A DNA stretch of 64,000 nt. It comes from ZC4RG30 sp046347045. GTDB taxonomy: Bacteria; Pseudomonadota; Gammaproteobacteria; Steroidobacterales; Steroidobacteraceae. The stretch lies in NCBI GenBank assembly GCA_046347045.1, contig JAXMGX010000014.1:62001-126000 (forward strand). Reading direction: 5' to 3'. The notes under the pieces were generated by a model that saw only the letters and a list, made by a program, of their open reading frames with translations, had not been told where the DNA came from and searched no databases. A program made the translations under genes and the position numbers. Positions 26,328 through 34,944 of the stretch are shown here, piece after piece. Position 1 is the stretch's first letter. Each line of letters starts with the position of its first letter.

Positions 26328-27424
26328 GTAGTCCTCTCCACCACCACTCCGGGAAACGCGCCCGCGCGGTCACGCGGGCGACGTGCAAGCGCGCCGGCCA
26401 CCCGCCGCGCCATCTGTTCATAAGCCTGCGCACGGGGGCTGCCCGGTGCGCCGATCACCGTCGGCCGGCCCTGGTCCGATTCCACACCGATGGCCGCATC
26501 CAGCGGCAGCCGCGCCAGCAGTTCCGTGCCGCATTCGCGCGCCAGCGCCTCGCCGCCACCATGGCCGAACAACGCATCCTCGTGGCCGCAGTGGCTGCAC
26601 ACATGCGTGCTCATGTTCTCGACCACGCCCAGCACCGGCACCGACACCTTCTCGAACATCCTGAGGCCTTTGCGCGCATCGGCCACGGCGATCTTCTGCG
26701 GCGTGGTGACCACCACCGCGCCGGCCACGGGTACGCGCTGCGCCAGCGTGAGCTGCAGATCGCCGGTGCCGGGCGGCAGGTCCAACACCAGGTAGTCCAG
26801 CTCGCCCCACTCGGTTTCGGTCAGCAGCTGGGTAAGCGCCTGCGTGACCATGGGGCCGCGCCAGATGGCCGGCTGCTCGGGATCGATCAGCAGGCCAATG
26901 GACATCAGCTTCAGCCCATGGACGCTCACCGGCACGATGCGCTTGTTGTCACGGGTCTCGGGCCGCACGCCGGCCACGCCGAGCAGCAGCGGCTGGCTGG
27001 GGCCGTAGACATCGGCATCGAGCAGCCCCACCCGCGCGCCCTGGGCCGCCCAGGCCAGCGCCAGGTTCACCGCCACCGTGGACTTGCCCACGCCGCCCTT
27101 GGCCGAGCCCACCGCCACGATATTGCGGATACCGGACATGGGCTTCAGCGGCTTCTGGACCGCCCGGGCGGTTATCACTTGTTCGAGCTCGAGGCGCAGC
27201 GGCTGCTGGATGCCGGCGGCGGCCAGCGCCGCAGCGATTCCCGCCTGCAAGGGGGCCACCAGTCCGCCCACCGGCACCGGCAGGCGCAGCTTCAGCAGCA
27301 GACCGCCGGCGGTCGATTCCAGCCCCGAAATGGCCTGCATTTCAGCCAGCGCGAGGCCAGTGGAAGGCTCCACGAAAGCCTCGATTATGGGGCGCGCTGC
27401 AGCCGGCGAACCTGCTTCGCTCAT
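26324..27424 (-). CDS. apbC: Iron-sulfur cluster carrier ATPase ApbC/Mrp
   Basis: Cytosolic P-loop ATPase of 366 residues that delivers Fe-S clusters to apoproteins. A DUF59/MIP18-type domain covers about residues 10-90. It is followed by a deviant Walker A (GSAKGGVGKST), the switch segment LDADVYGPS and the C-terminal CxxC (CSHCGHE) that bridges a cluster in the dimer. The ATG at 27424 was chosen; upstream extension is not family-like. It is divergent from the HEAT-kinase gene and overlaps dcd. Confidence 0.93.
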   Translation of the reverse strand: MSEAGSPAAARPIIEAFVEPSTGLALAEMQAISGLESTAGGLLLKLRLPVPVGGLVAPLQAGIAAALAAAGIQQPLRLELEQVITARAVQKPLKPMSGIRNIVAVGSAKGGVGKSTVAVNLALAWAAQGARVGLLDADVYGPSQPLLLGVAGVRPETRDNKRIVPVSVHGLKLMSIGLLIDPEQPAIWRGPMVTQALTQLLTETEWGELDYLVLDLPPGTGDLQLTLAQRVPVAGAVVVTTPQKIAVADARKGLRMFEKVSVPVLGVVENMSTHVCSHCGHEDALFGHGGGEALARECGTELLARLPLDAAIGVESDQGRPTVIGAPGSPRAQAYEQMARRVAGALARRPRDRAGAFPGVVVERTT

Positions 27425-27455
27425 GGTCTTCGCTTCGGGAGAAAAAGGGGCCCGG

Positions 27456-27464
27456 ATTCTAGCA
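27456..27464 (-). promoter_or_regulatory. Candidate extended -10 for apbC-dcd
   Basis: On the minus strand TGCTAGAAT is an extended -10 match (TGn plus 5/6) about 31 bases before the apbC ATG. No -35 match was found, as allowed for extended -10 promoters. Confidence 0.4.
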
Positions 27465-27501
27465 GTGCGCGCCGCATCGCAGCGGCCCCGAGACGCCCCT
27501 G

Positions 27502-27510
27502 TGGCATAAT
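27502..27510 (+). promoter_or_regulatory. Candidate extended -10 for the kinase-pilT operon
   Basis: TGGCATAAT (TGn plus CATAAT, 5/6 match) lies 37 bases before the kinase ATG in the 123-base region shared with apbC. No -35 match. The start codon at 27548 has only a weak AGGA 19 bases upstream. Confidence 0.35.
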
Positions 27511-27547
27511 TCCCCAAGTCAATCAGGATGTTTGGCGCCAGTACTCA

Positions 27548-29968
27548 ATGGGCTTTTTCACCAATCTGCGCTCCGACCGGCTGATCACGCAGATCAAGTC
27601 GACCAATGAGCCCCTGAGCGAAGAGACGCTGAAATCCGTGGCCAAGCTCAAGAGCCTTGGCCAGGGCGTGATCACCCCCGTCATCCAGGCGCTGGCCGAC
27701 GCCGACAAGAACGCCACCGTGGCGCTGGTCGACGTGCTGTCCACGCTGGTCACCAACAAGTCCTTTCCGCTGTACGTGGACGGGCTGCGCGAAGGGGGCC
27801 CGCGGGTGGCGGCAGGCATCGCCTGGGCGCTGTCGAGCAGCCGCGCCTATACCCCCGGCCTGCTGCTGGAGGCGCTGAACGTCAAGGGCGTGTCGAAGTC
27901 GGCGCTGATGGACGTGATCCACGCGCAGCGCGATCGCTTCAATCTGCGCGAACTGCTGAAGGCCGCCTATGCGCAGGAGCCCAACGAGAAGGCCGCGCTG
28001 TTTCGCGTGGTGGCCGAGACGGCCACGCCCGATGCACTGGGTGAGCTCACCAGCCGGCTCGAGGGCAAGGACCCGATCGCCCGGATGCACATCATCAACA
28101 TCCTGTCGAAGTTCAACCAGCCGGATGTGAAGCGCGCGCTGCAGACGCAGCTCAAGGACAACAACAAGATGATCCGCTCGGCGGCGCTGGCGGCGCTGTC
28201 ACGGATGGACGGTCCGGTGGATGTGGCGGCCATCTGCCACCTGCTGCGCGACCAGGAAATCGACGTGCAGAACCGCGCCATCGACGTGCTGATCCGCGCG
28301 AACGACCCCGACACAATCAAGCACCTGATCCCGGTGCTGAAGGACGAGAACGAATACGCGCGCCGTGCCGCGGTGGAGGTACTGAACGAGATCGGCGATG
28401 CCCGCTCCGTGAAGTTCCTGCTGGCGGCCATCAAGGACGACGACTGGTGGGTGCGCAGCCGCGCCGGCGACGCGCTGGGCAAGATCGGCGGCCCGAAGGT
28501 CATCGACGCCGTGCTGCAGCTCGCGCGCGACAAGGATGACGAGATCCGCCGCGGCGCCATCGAGATCCTGAATCAGACCAAGGATGACCGCGCGGTCGGC
28601 ATCCTGATCGAATCCACCAGGGACAAGGACTGGTGGGTGTGCGAGCGCTCGGTGGATGCGCTGGCCGAGATCGGCAACAAGCGCGCGCTGCCGCGGCTCC
28701 TCGAAATGCTGGGCACCACGCCGCCGCGCTCGCTGGGCGTGGTGATCCGCGCCATCGGCAGGCTGGGCGACCCGAAGAACGTGGAGCAGCTGCTGCCCTT
28801 CCTGTCGCGGCCCGAGAAGGACCTGCGCATCGAGGCCATCCAGGCGCTGGCGCGCGTCAGTGACGAAAAGCGCGCCGAACACGTGCGCGTGCAGCTGCAG
28901 GCGCAGGCGCAGAACACGGAGGTCACCGTGGCCAGCGCGGCTGCCGCGGCGCTGAAGGAAATGGCGGCGCGGCTGGCGGGCGACACCGGCGGCATCGCAC
29001 TGGCCAGCGGCACGCGCGCCACGGGCGGCCAGCAGGTTTCCGGCGGCGAGGCGGCGCGTTCCGTGCCCATGGACGAGGCCGAGATCAAACCCATGCTGCA
29101 CCAGGTGGAGCAGCAGCCCGCCACCATGAAGCTCGACATCGGCTCGCTGCGCAACGGCGACATGATCGAGGGCCGCTACAAGTTCATCGAACGCATCGGC
29201 AAGGGCGCTTTCGGCACCGTGCTGCTGATGGAAGACACCGTCGTCGACGACCGGCTGATCCTGAAGTTCCTGAACCCGAACGTCTCCGAAGACGAGGAGA
29301 TGATGAAGCGGTTCGTGCACGAGCTGCGCTACTCGCGCAAGATCACGCACCAGAACGTCATCCGCATCTACGACTTCCTGCAGATCCAGGGCAACTACGC
29401 CATCTCGATGGAGTACTTCCCCTCGCACACGCTGGGCGCGGAGATCGTCAACGAGAAGCCGATCGAGACCAAGAAGGCGGTCAAGTACGCCATCGACATG
29501 TGCGTGGGCATGGCCGTGGCGCACAAGGTGGGCATCGTGCACCGTGACCTGAAGCCCGCCAACGTGCTGATCAACAACGAGGGGCTGCTGAAGATCGTGG
29601 ACTTCGGCGTGGCCGCCGCGCACCGCGAGGGCGACACGCAGCTCACCAAGACCGGCTACGTGATCGGCTCGCCCAAGTACATGGCGCCGGAGCAGATCCT
29701 GGGCCGCAAGGTCGACGAGCGCGCCGACGTCTACGCCATCGGCGTGATCATGTACGAGATGTTCACCGGCGTGCCGCCCTATGCCCGCGGCGACCACATG
29801 GCGGTGATGTACCAGCACGTGCAGGGCAAGGCCCGCGTGCCGCAGGAACTGAATCCGAAGCTGCCGCCGGGCCTGTCGGACCTCATCGTCAAGGCCATGG
29901 CCGTGGACAAGGCCAAGCGCTTCCAGAGCATGGAAGAGATGCAGGCCGCGCTGGAACGCTTTGCATGA
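27548..29968 (+). CDS. HEAT-repeat/serine-threonine protein kinase fusion
   Basis: Cytoplasmic protein of 806 residues without membrane segment. Residues about 25-475 are tandem HEAT-type helical repeats, e.g. RSAALAALSRMDGP, RRAAVEVLNEIGDA, RSRAGDALGKIGGP and CERSVDALAEIGNK. A linker (about 476-540) leads to a complete eukaryotic-type kinase domain. It has the glycine loop IGKGAFG (550-556), Lys573 (LILKFL), catalytic HRDLKPAN (665-672, Asp667), DFG (685-687) and APE (713-715), all intact, so activity is expected. The repeats probably bind a partner or scaffold. The stop is 15 bases before the first of two pilT-like genes, so an effect on pilus retraction is a reasonable guess. Start: the ATG at 27548 is the first with coding character. 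Confidence 0.88.
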   Translation: MGFFTNLRSDRLITQIKSTNEPLSEETLKSVAKLKSLGQGVITPVIQALADADKNATVALVDVLSTLVTNKSFPLYVDGLREGGPRVAAGIAWALSSSRAYTPGLLLEALNVKGVSKSALMDVIHAQRDRFNLRELLKAAYAQEPNEKAALFRVVAETATPDALGELTSRLEGKDPIARMHIINILSKFNQPDVKRALQTQLKDNNKMIRSAALAALSRMDGPVDVAAICHLLRDQEIDVQNRAIDVLIRANDPDTIKHLIPVLKDENEYARRAAVEVLNEIGDARSVKFLLAAIKDDDWWVRSRAGDALGKIGGPKVIDAVLQLARDKDDEIRRGAIEILNQTKDDRAVGILIESTRDKDWWVCERSVDALAEIGNKRALPRLLEMLGTTPPRSLGVVIRAIGRLGDPKNVEQLLPFLSRPEKDLRIEAIQALARVSDEKRAEHVRVQLQAQAQNTEVTVASAAAAALKEMAARLAGDTGGIALASGTRATGGQQVSGGEAARSVPMDEAEIKPMLHQVEQQPATMKLDIGSLRNGDMIEGRYKFIERIGKGAFGTVLLMEDTVVDDRLILKFLNPNVSEDEEMMKRFVHELRYSRKITHQNVIRIYDFLQIQGNYAISMEYFPSHTLGAEIVNEKPIETKKAVKYAIDMCVGMAVAHKVGIVHRDLKPANVLINNEGLLKIVDFGVAAAHREGDTQLTKTGYVIGSPKYMAPEQILGRKVDERADVYAIGVIMYEMFTGVPPYARGDHMAVMYQHVQGKARVPQELNPKLPPGLSDLIVKAMAVDKAKRFQSMEEMQAALERFA

Positions 29969-29970
29969 CG

Positions 29971-29976
29971 TAAGAT
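29971..29976 (+). promoter_or_regulatory. Possible -10 element before the first pilT gene
   Basis: TAAGAT lies 7 bases before the ATG at 29984, directly after the kinase stop codon; it is a 4/6 match and has no -35. It would allow internal, leaderless transcription of the ATPase pair, but cotranscription from the kinase promoter is equally likely. Confidence 0.2.
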
Positions 29977-29983
29977 CGCGTCC

Positions 29984-31084
29984 ATGGCACGCATCGACGC
30001 CTTCCTGAAGCTCGGCACCCAGCAGGGCTGCTCCGACATCCACCTGGCAGTGGGCGTGCCGCCGATGCTCAGGATGTACGGCGACCTGGTTCCCATCAAG
30101 TTCCGCGACCTGCGCGACACCGAGCTCGAAGGCTACGTGCTCGAGATCCTCACGCCCTCGCAGGCCGAGCAGTTCAACCAGGGCCACGACGTCGATTTCT
30201 CCTATGTGTCGGGCGATGGCGGCCGCTTCCGCGTCAATGTGTTCCGCAAGGACACTGGCGTGGGCGCGGTGTTCCGCGCCATTCCCAGCGAAATTCCCTC
30301 GCTCGACAAACTGGGCCTGCCGCCGGTGGTGAAGAAGCTCTGCGACTACCACCAGGGCATGATCCTGGTCACCGGCTCCACCGGTTCGGGCAAGTCCACC
30401 ACGCTCGCCGCGATGATCGACCTGCTGAACACCACGCGCAAACTGAACATCATCAGCCTCGAAGACCCCATCGAATTCGTCCATCGCAGCAAGCAGGCAC
30501 AGGTGATCCAGCGCGAGCTGGGCACGCACCTGCCCTCCTTCGCCGAAGGCGTGCGCGCCGCGATGCGCGAGGACCCGGATGTGATCCTGGTGGGCGAAAT
30601 GCGCGATGCCGAAACCATCTCGATGGCGATGACGGCCGCGGAAACCGGCCACCTGGTGCTGGGCACGCTGCACACCACCGGCGCCGTCAAGACCATCGAC
30701 CGCATCATCGATGCGCTGCCCATCGAGGAGCGCGAGCAGACCAAGAGCTTCCTGTCGCAGAGCCTGCTGGCGGTGGTGACGCAGGTGCTGTGCAAGACGG
30801 TGGATGGCCAGGGCCGCAAGGCGGTGTGCGAGGTGATGGTGATGACCAAGGCCATCGCCAAGCTCATCCAGAGCGACCAGTCGCACCAGATTCCGAGCCA
30901 GGTGCAGATGGGGCGCGAGTTCGGCATGCAGCTCATGGACCAGGCGCTGCTGGCCGCGGTGCAGGCCAAGGAGATCGACCCCGACCACGCCTATTCCTTT
31001 GCGTCGGACAAGCGCGTGCTGCAGAAATTCGTCACCGACACCTCGGTGGTGCCCAAGCTCGACGTGCCCGGGACAACGCTCTGA
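29984..31084 (+). CDS. PilT/PilU-family retraction ATPase (first copy)
   Basis: Hexameric ATPase that drives type IV pilus disassembly at the cytoplasmic face of the inner membrane; 366 residues. Order of motifs: PAS-like N-domain with SDIHLAVG, Walker A GSTGSGKST (131-139), Asp box (EDPIEFVH), Walker B (VILVGEMRDAET) and His box (LGTLHTTGA). It differs from standard PilT in a C-terminal extension after residue 340 (SFASDKRVLQKF...) resembling PilU-type proteins. It lies between the kinase gene and a second pilT-like gene, with a TGATG one-base overlap to the latter. No pilin or pilus assembly gene is in the window. Confidence 0.9.
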   Translation: MARIDAFLKLGTQQGCSDIHLAVGVPPMLRMYGDLVPIKFRDLRDTELEGYVLEILTPSQAEQFNQGHDVDFSYVSGDGGRFRVNVFRKDTGVGAVFRAIPSEIPSLDKLGLPPVVKKLCDYHQGMILVTGSTGSGKSTTLAAMIDLLNTTRKLNIISLEDPIEFVHRSKQAQVIQRELGTHLPSFAEGVRAAMREDPDVILVGEMRDAETISMAMTAAETGHLVLGTLHTTGAVKTIDRIIDALPIEEREQTKSFLSQSLLAVVTQVLCKTVDGQGRKAVCEVMVMTKAIAKLIQSDQSHQIPSQVQMGREFGMQLMDQALLAAVQAKEIDPDHAYSFASDKRVLQKFVTDTSVVPKLDVPGTTL

Positions 31085-32145
31085 TGGCACACATCGACGT
31101 GTTCCTCGAGGAGGTGCTGCGCCGCAAGGGCTCGGACCTGCATTTCCTCGCCGGCGACCCGCCGCGTATCCGCCTGTATGGCGACCTGACGCCGCTGCGC
31201 GCCGAAGTCCTGACGCCGGACTTCGCGCGCGAAGCGCTGTACGAGATCATGCCCACCAAGGCACAGGCGCGCTTCGAGAAGCAGGATGGCGCCGATTTCG
31301 CCTACACGCTGGGTGAACTGGGTCGCTTCCGCGTGAACGTGATGCGCCAGTTGAATGGCATGGGCGCGGTGTTCCGCGCCATTCCGTCGAAGGCGCTGAC
31401 GATGGAGCAGCTCAACCTGCCCGATTCGGTGCGCACGCTCGCACGCGCCAACAACGGCCTGATCCTCGTCACCGGCAAGACCGGCTCGGGCAAGTCCACC
31501 ACGCTCGCCGCGATGATCGACGACATCAACAAGCGCGACAAGGGACACATCCTCACCGTCGAGGATCCCATCGAGTTCGTGCACCAGCGCAAGAACTGCC
31601 TCATCAGCCAGCGCGAGATCGGCGTGCATGCGCAGAGCTTCGCGCAGGCGCTGCATTCCGGCCTGCGCGAAGATCCCGACGTCATCCTGGTCGGCGAGTT
31701 GCGCGATCTGGAAACCATCCAGATCGCGGTCACCGCCGCGGAGATGGGCATCCTGGTCATGGGCACGCTGCACACCAATGGCGCGGCGCAGACAGTGGAC
31801 CGCATCATCAATGTGTTTCCCGCCGACAAGCAGTCGCACGTGCGCACCATGCTGTCGACCTCGTTGCGCGGCGTGATCTCGCAGCAGCTGCTGCAGCGGG
31901 CCGACCGGCAGGGACGGGTTGCGGCGCTGGAAATCCTGGTGAACAACCCCGCCGTCGCCAACCTGATCCGCCAGGGCAAGCTCGACCAGCTCGAGAACAC
32001 CATGCAGTCGGGCGCAGCCACCGGCATGCGCACCATGGACAGCTCCATCCAGGCGCTGCTCGACCAGCGGCAGATTTCCGGAAAAGAGGCATACAAGAAG
32101 GCCATCAACAAGGCCCGCTTCGAGGCGATCAAGGACATCGGCTGA
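31084..32145 (+). CDS. PilT/PilU-family retraction ATPase (second copy)
   Basis: Second ATPase of 353 residues, collinear with the first: SDLHFLAG near the N-terminus, Walker A GKTGSGKST (131-139), EDPIEFVH, Walker B VILVGELRDLET and MGTLHTNGA. The sequences differ throughout, so this is an old paralogous pair and not a recent duplication. In Pseudomonas PilT and PilU are also adjacent and form a working pair; which copy plays which part here cannot be told. The C-terminus ends AYKKAINKARFEAIKDIG without the extension of the first copy. The start ATG overlaps the upstream stop by one base; the longer upstream frame is antiparallel noise. Confidence 0.9.
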   Translation: MAHIDVFLEEVLRRKGSDLHFLAGDPPRIRLYGDLTPLRAEVLTPDFAREALYEIMPTKAQARFEKQDGADFAYTLGELGRFRVNVMRQLNGMGAVFRAIPSKALTMEQLNLPDSVRTLARANNGLILVTGKTGSGKSTTLAAMIDDINKRDKGHILTVEDPIEFVHQRKNCLISQREIGVHAQSFAQALHSGLREDPDVILVGELRDLETIQIAVTAAEMGILVMGTLHTNGAAQTVDRIINVFPADKQSHVRTMLSTSLRGVISQQLLQRADRQGRVAALEILVNNPAVANLIRQGKLDQLENTMQSGAATGMRTMDSSIQALLDQRQISGKEAYKKAINKARFEAIKDIG

Positions 32146-32158
32146 AGGCTCATCGTGC

Positions 32159-32164
32159 GATAAT
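32159..32164 (+). promoter_or_regulatory. Candidate -10 element before metG
   Basis: GATAAT (5/6) lies 7 bases before the metG ATG with CCCGGGG between them. There is no Shine-Dalgarno sequence and no clear -35. The placement predicts transcription starting at the ATG. Confidence 0.35.
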
Positions 32165-32171
32165 CCCGGGG

Positions 32172-34235
32172 ATGTCACGCCAGATCCTCGTCACGAGCGC
32201 CCTGCCCTACGCCAATGGCCCCCTGCACCTGGGCCACATCATCGAGGCCGTGCAGACCGACATCTGGTGCCGCTTCCAGCGCCTGATGGGCAATGACTGC
32301 ATCTACGTCTGCGCCGAGGACTGTCACGGCACGCCCATCATGATCCGGGCGCGGCAGGACGGCATCACGCCCGAGGCGCTGATCGCCGCATCGGCCGCGG
32401 AACACCAGCGCGACTACGCCGGCTTCGACATCGCCTTCGATCATTTCCATTCCACGCATTCGGAAGAGAACCGCCGCTACTCCGGCGAGCTGTACCGGAA
32501 GCTCGTGGCGCGCGGCTCGATCGCGCGGCGCACCATCCGCCAGGCCTACGACGAAAAGGCCGGCATGTTCCTGCCCGACCGCTTCGTGCGCGGCACCTGC
32601 CCGCGCTGCGGCACGGCCGACCAGTACGGCGATTCCTGCGAGAACTGCGGCGCCACCTATTCGCCGGCCGAGCTGAAGGACGCGATATCCACAGTCACCG
32701 GCACGCGGCCGGTGCTGCGCGATTCGGAGCACCTGTTCTTCAAGCTGGGCGACTACGAACAGGACCTGAAGCACTGGCTGGCCACGCATGGCCTGCAGCC
32801 GGCGGTGCGTGCCAAGCTGGACGAATGGTTCAAGGTGGGCCTCTCGGACTGGGACATCTCCCGCGACGCACCCTACTTCGGCTTCGAGATCCCCGACGCG
32901 CCGGGCAAGTATTTCTACGTGTGGTTCGATGCGCCCATTGGCTACATCGGCAGCTTCGCTGCGCTGGCCGCAAAGCGCGGACTCGACTTCGATGCCTACT
33001 GGAAGGCCGGCGCCAGCACCGAGCTGCATCATTTCATCGGCAAGGACATCAGTTACTTCCACACGCTGTTCTGGCCGGCCGTGCTGCATGGCGCGGGCTA
33101 TCGCCGCCCGACCGGCGTGCATGTGCATGGCTTCCTCACCGTCAACGGCCTGAAGATGTCGAAGTCGCGCGGCACCAACATCAGTGCGCGCCACTACCTT
33201 GACCTGCTGCCCGCCGATCACCTGCGCTACTACTTCGCGGCCAAGCTCGGCAACGGCCTCGACGACATCGACCTGAACCTCGACGACTTCACCGCGCGCG
33301 TGAATTCGGACGTGGTGGGCAAGCTCGTCAACATCGCCAGTCGCTGCGCGCCCTTCATCGAGCGTGCCGGCGGCCGGCTGGCCGACTCGCTGCCCGACCG
33401 CGCGCTGCACGACGACTTCGCCAATGCCGCCGATTCACTGGCGGCCTTGTTCGAAGGCCGCGACTACGCCGGCGCGCTGCGCGAGATCATGCTGCTGGCC
33501 GACCGCGCCAACCAGTACGTGGATGCGAAGAAGCCCTGGGTGCTGGCGAAGGATCCCGCAAAGCTCGACGAAGCACGCGCCGTCGCCACGCAGGCCATCA
33601 ACCTGTTCCGCGTGCTGATGACCTACCTTGCGCCCGTCATGCCGGCCATTGCCGCGCGCGCCGCCGGCTGGCTGGGCGCGGACTCGCTCGCGCGCTGGCA
33701 GGGCGTGAAGCAGCCGCTGCTGGGAATCGCGCTGGGCAAGTATCCGCAACTGGCCGCGCGCGTGGACCCCGCCGTGGTGAAGCAGCTCGTCGCCAGCGCA
33801 CCCGCCATCTCGCCCGCTGCGGCGCCTGCCGCAGCGTCCACCGCAACTTCAGCCGCCCCTGCCGCCGCAACTGTTGCGGCGGCCACGCCCCAGGACAAAC
33901 CCGTGATCAGCATCGACGATTTCGCCAAACTCGACCTGCGCGCCGCGAAGGTGCTCGAAGCCTCCCGCGTGGAAGGCTCCGACAAGCTGCTGCAGCTCAA
34001 GCTCGACCTGGGCACCGAGCAGCGCAATGTGTTCTCCGGCATCAGCGCCAGCTACAAACCCGAAGACCTCGTTGGCCGCTACGTGGTGATGATCGCGAAC
34101 CTTGCGCCACGCAAGATGCGCTTCGGCGTATCCGAAGGCATGGTGCTGTGCGCCAGCGGCCCGAAGGAAGCCGGCGAAGGCGTGTTCCTGCTGTCGGCCG
34201 ACAGCGGTGTGGCGCCGGGCATGAAGATATCCTGA
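32172..34235 (+). CDS. metG: Methionyl-tRNA synthetase with C-terminal tRNA-binding domain
   Basis: Class I synthetase of 687 residues charging initiator and elongator tRNA-Met. HIGH-type motif HLGH follows ALPYANGPL; a zinc knuckle has CPRC and CENC pairs; the KMSKS loop reads KMSKS in GLKMSKSRGT. A low-complexity Ala/Pro linker (about residues 535-578) joins an EMAP-II/Arc1p-like dimerisation and tRNA-binding domain (ISIDDFAKLDLRAAKVLEA to the end). Both parts are as in E. coli. The nth gene starts 4 bases downstream. Confidence 0.97.
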   Translation: MSRQILVTSALPYANGPLHLGHIIEAVQTDIWCRFQRLMGNDCIYVCAEDCHGTPIMIRARQDGITPEALIAASAAEHQRDYAGFDIAFDHFHSTHSEENRRYSGELYRKLVARGSIARRTIRQAYDEKAGMFLPDRFVRGTCPRCGTADQYGDSCENCGATYSPAELKDAISTVTGTRPVLRDSEHLFFKLGDYEQDLKHWLATHGLQPAVRAKLDEWFKVGLSDWDISRDAPYFGFEIPDAPGKYFYVWFDAPIGYIGSFAALAAKRGLDFDAYWKAGASTELHHFIGKDISYFHTLFWPAVLHGAGYRRPTGVHVHGFLTVNGLKMSKSRGTNISARHYLDLLPADHLRYYFAAKLGNGLDDIDLNLDDFTARVNSDVVGKLVNIASRCAPFIERAGGRLADSLPDRALHDDFANAADSLAALFEGRDYAGALREIMLLADRANQYVDAKKPWVLAKDPAKLDEARAVATQAINLFRVLMTYLAPVMPAIAARAAGWLGADSLARWQGVKQPLLGIALGKYPQLAARVDPAVVKQLVASAPAISPAAAPAAASTATSAAPAAATVAAATPQDKPVISIDDFAKLDLRAAKVLEASRVEGSDKLLQLKLDLGTEQRNVFSGISASYKPEDLVGRYVVMIANLAPRKMRFGVSEGMVLCASGPKEAGEGVFLLSADSGVAPGMKIS

Positions 34236-34239
34236 AGGC

Positions 34240-34881
34240 TTGAAGCCCGAGCGCGTCACCGCCCTGTATTCAGCCCTGCGCGCGGCCAATCCCGAGCCGC
34301 GCAGCGAGCTGGAATTCTCGACGCCCTTCGAACTGCTGATCGCCGTGATCCTGTCGGCACAGGCCACGGACAAGAGCGTGAACCTCGCCACGCGCAGGCT
34401 CTATCCGCAGGCCAACACGCCGGCAGCCATTTTCGGGCTGGGCGTTGCGGGTCTCACGCCTTTCATCCGCCACATCGGCCTGTACAACGCCAAGGCGAAG
34501 AACGTCATCGAATGCTGCCGGCTGCTGATCGAGCACCATGGCGGCGAAGTCCCGCGCGATCGCCAGTCGCTGGAATCGCTGCCCGGCGTGGGCCGCAAGA
34601 CGGCGAACGTGGTGCTGAACGTGGCTTTCGGCGAGCACACGCTGGCCGTGGATACACATGTGTTTCGCGTGGCCAACCGCACGGGCCTCGCCCCCGGCGC
34701 CACGCCGCTGGCCGTGGAACAGAAGCTGCTGAAGGTGACGCCGCCCGAGTTCATGCAGCACGCGCACCACTGGCTGATCCTGCATGGACGCCATGTGTGC
34801 CTGGCGCGCAGGCCGAAGTGCTACGAGTGCGTGATCGCCGCGTATTGCGCGTTCCGGCCCAAGACTCCGCCGCCCGGCTGA
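34240..34881 (+). CDS. nth: Endonuclease III
   Basis: Bifunctional DNA glycosylase/AP lyase for oxidised pyrimidines, 213 residues, close to the usual 211. The helix-hairpin-helix with the catalytic lysine is LPGVGRKTANVVL, and the catalytic aspartate is in AVDTHVFRV. The 4Fe-4S cluster ligands show the C-x6-C-x2-C-x5-C spacing (HVCLARRPKCYECVIAAYC). The start is a TTG at 34240, 4 bases after the metG stop; this gives the family N-terminus, and no ATG is available nearby. Confidence 0.96.
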   Translation: MKPERVTALYSALRAANPEPRSELEFSTPFELLIAVILSAQATDKSVNLATRRLYPQANTPAAIFGLGVAGLTPFIRHIGLYNAKAKNVIECCRLLIEHHGGEVPRDRQSLESLPGVGRKTANVVLNVAFGEHTLAVDTHVFRVANRTGLAPGATPLAVEQKLLKVTPPEFMQHAHHWLILHGRHVCLARRPKCYECVIAAYCAFRPKTPPPG

Positions 34882-34930
34882 CACGCAACGGGGTCGACGC
34901 CCCTGCTGACGCGAGCCCGCCTCCGTACCG

Positions 34931-34936
34931 TAAACT
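34931..34936 (+). promoter_or_regulatory. Candidate -10 element before the DUF1841 gene
   Basis: TAAACT (4/6) lies 8 bases before the ATG at 34945, with a CTGACG -35-like hexamer 19 bases upstream and no Shine-Dalgarno sequence. Similar placement to the elements before glrK and metG. Confidence 0.3.
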
Positions 34937-34944
34937 CCCCGCGC

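Noticed and set aside
28199..31090. 963-codon open frame on the minus strand opposite the kinase and pilT genes
   Set aside because: It is antisense to three clearly coding genes, rich in His/Arg/Ala/Gly as expected of a GC-rich shadow frame, and shows no domain.
29984..32145. The two PilT-like genes as a recent duplication
   Set aside because: They are collinear but differ throughout, including linkers and C-termini, which indicates old paralogues.
33808..33900. Ala/Pro-rich stretch in metG as a repeat element or insertion
   Set aside because: It is the normal flexible linker between the synthetase body and the C-terminal tRNA-binding domain; no direct repeats flank it.
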